Part shown: one piece after another, positions 60,712 through 64,000 of the stretch
How the letters are laid out: each line of letters begins with the position of its first letter
Position numbering within the stretch: position 1 is the first letter of the stretch
Source: Procambarus clarkii
Taxonomy: Eukaryota > Arthropoda > Malacostraca > Decapoda > Cambaridae
Length of the DNA: 64,000 nucleotides
Assembly (NCBI RefSeq): GCF_040958095.1
Contig: NC_091195.1
Coordinates: 28,375,586 to 28,439,585, forward strand
Reading direction: 5' to 3'
The notes under the pieces: model-generated
Told to the model about the DNA's origin: nothing
The model's input: only the letters and a program-made list of their open reading frames with translations
The model's database searches: none
Program-made: the position numbers and the translations under genes

Positions 60712-60850
60712 AAAGGTCTTTGGGTATGTTGGGGTTATCCTAGTCAAGGCTACTTGCATGGTCACCCATCCAGTTACTAGTCAGACACCACAGTGAAGGG
60801 CTGAACTTGACTGAGTGATGTGCACATCTAGCAACTGCTCCATGCCCATA
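60712..60850 (-). mobile_element. 5S rRNA-like repeat (possible SINE3-type), degraded
   Basis: Read on the - strand CATCACTCAGTCAAGTTCAG and AACTGGATGGGTGACC resemble GATCACCGAAGTTAAGC and CTTGGATGGGAGACC of 5S rRNA, in the right order and at roughly the right distance. A 5S pseudogene or 5S-derived SINE would both fit. Confidence 0.35.
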
Positions 60851-61249
60851 TCTGAAAAAAAAGGTCCAAATATAGTATATCCTTTTCAAAATACAGTAAT
60901 CTATTCTGAATTGTTAAGAATTTTATTTTGACCTGTACAATGATTGAAAGTACAAAACTACTAATATTGTTTGTCATTCAATTAATCAAGAGTACAATTC
61001 ATCATATACTGTATATCATTTGGGATGGGACCAATTTGTACTCTAAACTGCCTTCATACATATTAACAATTTTACTTACATTACTTATATGCAGGTTTGA
61101 TTTGATTGGTTGTTCTGATTTATTCGCATCTTGACTAGCTGCTCATTTTGTGCCTTACTTTGCACTGTAGACTATATAATATTTATTTACTAAATAAGTT
61201 AGGGAAAGTGGTTTTTATCAGCACAATTAAAGCAAACCTGTACTATCTT
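60851..61249. other. Downstream DNA, no feature recognised
   Basis: AT-rich, no repeat or coding signal. Confidence 0.45.
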
Positions 61250-61476
61250 CTTGAGGTTATCTTGAGATGATTTCGGGGCTTTAGTGTCCCCGCGGCCCGG
61301 TCCTTCACCAGGCCTCCACCCCCAGGAAGCAGCCCGTGACAGCTGACTAACACCCAGGTATCTATTTTACTGCTAGGTAACAGGGGCATAGGGTGAAAGA
61401 AACTCTGCCCATTGTTTCTCGCCCGCCCGGGATCGAATCCGGGACCACAGGATCACAAGTCCAGCGTGTTGTCTGC
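61250..61476 (-). mobile_element. tRNA-derived SINE, family B (downstream of FCSK)
   Basis: As the other family B copies, with B box GGATTCGATCCCGGG on the - strand and a lost A-box end. Confidence 0.85.
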
Positions 61477-62425
61477 TCATATCCCTGCATATCTGTTTTA
61501 ATCTTTGCCATACAACATTCAGTATTCCAATTATTTTCGATCACCGAAGTGTTTTAGGTTGTGTAACCAGGGCAAGTAAACAGACAAATTAAATAAGGTG
61601 CTCACAAATTTATATAAATGAATAATAAATTGATGCAAATTTTGCTGTGAAGTGAGGGGAGGGGATGGGGGAGGGGGGGGGTAAGAAGCACAGCTTAATG
61701 AGAAAATCCTTTGAGCAGGGCAGTGGAATTGCACCCAGCATCTTGGGGTGATCCCAGATGCACACCTTACCTATGGACCATGATGTGCTTAAAAGCAACA
61801 CAACCAGATGTCCACCTGAACTCACAAGGTATTTGGAGGCATTGAGCCAATATCTAATCCAAGGTTTACATGTTGCCTGCACGCACTATGGATTGGGAAC
61901 AGAGTTCTTCACCAAAGGATTTAATCAGATACATAGCAAAATCACATAAATCACACTGATGTATTTACGAGAAAATCTTGGAGCAGGGTGGTGGAAAGGG
62001 CCCAGAATCCTGGGGTCACCCTATGATGCTGGTTTAATTCCCTACCCTTCCCCAAAGATTTTCTCATGGATATAGCACATTGGGATTTCGTTGTGTACAA
62101 CATAATGACTTTCATATTGCACTGCACAAGTCCTTGAAGGTTGTGGAATCCATCAGACTTATCACCAGGACAGAAAAATCGCTCATTTCTAACACTGGGC
62201 TTCATGGCAAAATTAAAAAACTAAATAATGGTCTGAGTGTTGAGAACCTTATCCCTCACAAATATTTGTACAGTGATGGTAAAATGATAGTGTATGTGTA
62301 CTGAAGCCACAAAGACTAAAAACATAACCCTCTTTATCACCAATAGAGGTGTGCTTCTTGTAGTCTCTCCATTTTATTTGACTTCCTTCTTATTTCTTTA
62401 AGTTCACTTGACAGCCAATGATCGC

Positions 62426-62476
<51 letters not shown>

Positions 62477-62512
62477 TACACATCAGTTTTTCACACATGG
62501 TAGTTTATTATT
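61477..62512. other. Downstream DNA, no gene supported
   Basis: Contains a G-rich stretch at 61655-61682, a weak direct repeat (GAGAAAATC(C/T)T with GAGCAGGG(C/T)(A/G)GTGGAA at 61700 and 61971) and a TG microsatellite at 62432-62475. The 62080-62304 open frame has no recognised match. Confidence 0.4.
62432..62475. repeat. (TG)n microsatellite, about 22 units
   Basis: Uninterrupted GT dinucleotides. Confidence 0.95.
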
Positions 62513-62783
62513 ATTGATATACTGTATATACAAGAGTTCTTATATTCTTGTACAGCCACTAGTACGTGTAGCGTTTCAGGCAAGTCCTTAATCCTATGGT
62601 CCCTGGCATATGACCCCCGCCAAGAATCGTTTAACAACCAGGTACCCATTTTACTGTTGAGTTAAACAGAGGCTACAGTTAAGGATTTGCCCCGACTAAA
62701 TCCTCCCCGGCCAGGATACGAACCCAGGACAAAGCGCTCGTGGAACGCCAGGCGAGTGTCTTAACCACTACACCACGGGGGCT
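62513..62783 (-). mobile_element. tRNA-derived SINE, family A (diverged copy)
   Basis: TATACAAGAGTTCTTATATTC, core GTACGTGTAGCGTTTCAGG, TTTACTGTTGAGTTAAACAG and the inverted tRNA-like head ending CCACTACACCACGG. It has more changes than the 37340 and 47062 copies and no poly-A tract. Confidence 0.85.
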
Positions 62784-63225
62784 GCAAGAAGGTTAAAGTC
62801 TGTAAAAAGTTTAAATAAATTTGCTTTGTGAGTGATTTGCAGTATTTACAGTAACTTATATGCAGTGTGTATATAGTTTTTATATTTGGTAGGGAAGGGC
62901 AAGTCATGTTAATTAACTCATTTAAGTTATACCCAAATTGCGGTATGCAATAAATGGCAATATACAGATACTATATCTTAAGTAACCACCATTTTATATA
63001 TCTTTATATATACAATATTTTTTTACAGGTGAAATAATGTATGATTTTATAGATTTAATCCTGTATGTTTTATAGCTTGAAAATAGTATGAATTAAAACT
63101 GTCAATGATTTCAATGCATCATTTTGTATTCTGCTTTTTAATTTTTATGGTATACAGTATTATTATCAGCATGCTTTATGCTGTACTACTATATATGTAT
63201 ATACTGTATTGTATTGTTAAAATAG

Positions 63226-63304
63226 TTTTTGGCTAGTTTGGCATTAAGGACCTAGTACATTAATTAAATTAATGCTAGGTCTTTATTGCCAAACTAGCCA
63301 AAAC
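63226..63304. repeat. Short hairpin, arms about 30 bp
   Basis: GTTTTTGGCTAGTTTGGC is mirrored by GCCAAACTAGCCAAAAC around an AT-rich loop. It is probably a small MITE remnant. Confidence 0.75.
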
Positions 63305-63409
63305 CCTGTGGTTTAGCAATCTGAAATCTATCTATTTCTTTCACCTGATGCTTGTACAGGATGAACAGAGGCATGAGAGAAAAAGGAAACATTCGTAACC
63401 ATTTGTGTT

Positions 63410-63660
63410 CTGCCAGGGGAACTGAATCTTGGTCCCCCCAGCTCACATTCAAGAGACCCAGGTTCACTTCCTAGGCAGGACAGAAACTACTGGGTATGTT
63501 TCCTGTCAGCTGATGCCACTGTTCACCAGTAGGAAATGGGTGCCCAGGGTTTAGACAATTGTTGTGACCCGCATCTTGGGGGAGGTCAATAGTTGCTGTA
63601 GAAGGCAACCTCAGTAAGCTTAAGTATGAGTTTCCAGTCCCCGACAAATGGGAATGTCAT
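63410..63660 (+). mobile_element. tRNA-like SINE, family F (second copy)
   Basis: CCCAGGTTCACTTCCTAGG is B-box-like. The later CAATAGTTG, CAACCTCAGTAAGC and CAGTCCCCGACAAATGGGAA match the order of the 57530-58215 copy. Confidence 0.45.
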
Positions 63661-63674
63661 AATATGGAGTAGAT

Positions 63675-63760
63675 GTTGTTGTTAAAGATTCGCTACCAGG
63701 AACAAAGTTCCAAGTAGCACGGGCTATGGTGAGCCCGTAGGAGTTATGGAGTAGAGGTGC
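63675..63760 (+). repeat. Short dispersed repeat with (GTT)n, copy 2
   Basis: GTTGTTGTTAAAGATTCGC, AAGTTCCAAGTAGCACGG and GCTATGGTGAGCCCGT are the reverse complement of 49573-49650. Confidence 0.7.
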
Positions 63761-64000
63761 TGTGTCTAAGATGCATCGACCTGACATTTAATGTGCAATA
63801 CAGTATGTTTGTCCAAATAAAGCTAAAAATGTTGTTGTTATTATTAATGGTTGAGACATATGATCAATTTTCGTGTTTAACAGAGGGAACAGTAGTTGTG
63901 CAAAATATTGTACTTGCCATTTGAAGAAAATATATAATAGCGTGTTTTTGGTTTGTTTTAATTTTACATTTTTCACCATTTGCTGATTTGTGACAGTAGG
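63761..64000. other. End of window, no gene seen
   Basis: AT-rich DNA without a recognisable feature. Confidence 0.45.

Noticed and set aside
62080..62304. A 74-codon open frame downstream of FCSK
   Set aside because: There is no recognised family or neighbouring exon signal. Chance expectation in AT-rich DNA is high.

Overview
This is a window of animal nuclear DNA, not prokaryotic. It is intron-rich, AT-rich outside one repeat family, full of LINE, SINE and DNA-transposon remains, and holds one long spliced gene. The host is probably an arthropod, most likely a decapod crustacean. That rests on the TTAGG-type telomere-like blocks in two small elements and on repeats that resemble decapod SINEs, LINEs and Penelope-like elements as I remember them; it is an inference, not a database result.

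The only host gene I can support is L-fucose kinase (FCSK/fucokinase), on the + strand from 6247 to 59020. Fifteen coding exons, all with GT-AG borders and matching phases, join into 3387 nt (1128 codons plus stop). The N-terminal fucokinase domain is in exons 1-8. The C-terminal GHMP kinase domain is in exons 10-15. The gene looks intact. The enzyme phosphorylates free L-fucose at C1 in the cytosolic salvage route to GDP-fucose.

Layout: 1-3700 is a broken non-LTR retrotransposon on the - strand. 3700-6246 is upstream DNA with SINEs and probably a noncoding first exon. 6247-16019 holds exons 1-7. Intron 7 (16020-27775) carries nested SINEs, copy 1 of a large ~6-kb inverted-repeat element (18364-24371) and a dead Tigger/pogo transposon (25262-27649). 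27776-29491 holds exons 8-9. Intron 9 carries a LINE interrupted by a TTAA-flanked piggyBac-like element and by a SINE. Exon 10 follows. Intron 10 carries two tandem LINE copies, a 601-bp palindrome made of two Penelope-like 3' ends, and twin foldback MITEs in TA repeats. Exons 11-13 follow. Intron 13 carries copy 2 of the large element (50084-55819). Exon 14 is followed by a 20-unit 34-bp satellite and a foldback element with a clear 7-bp target duplication. Exon 15 ends the gene. 59021-64000 is downstream DNA with LINE and SINE fragments.

The most unusual content is the pair of large elements with ~400-bp inverted ends and a core almost without A on the + strand, and a hammerhead-ribozyme-like fold that recurs in two otherwise different repeat families.
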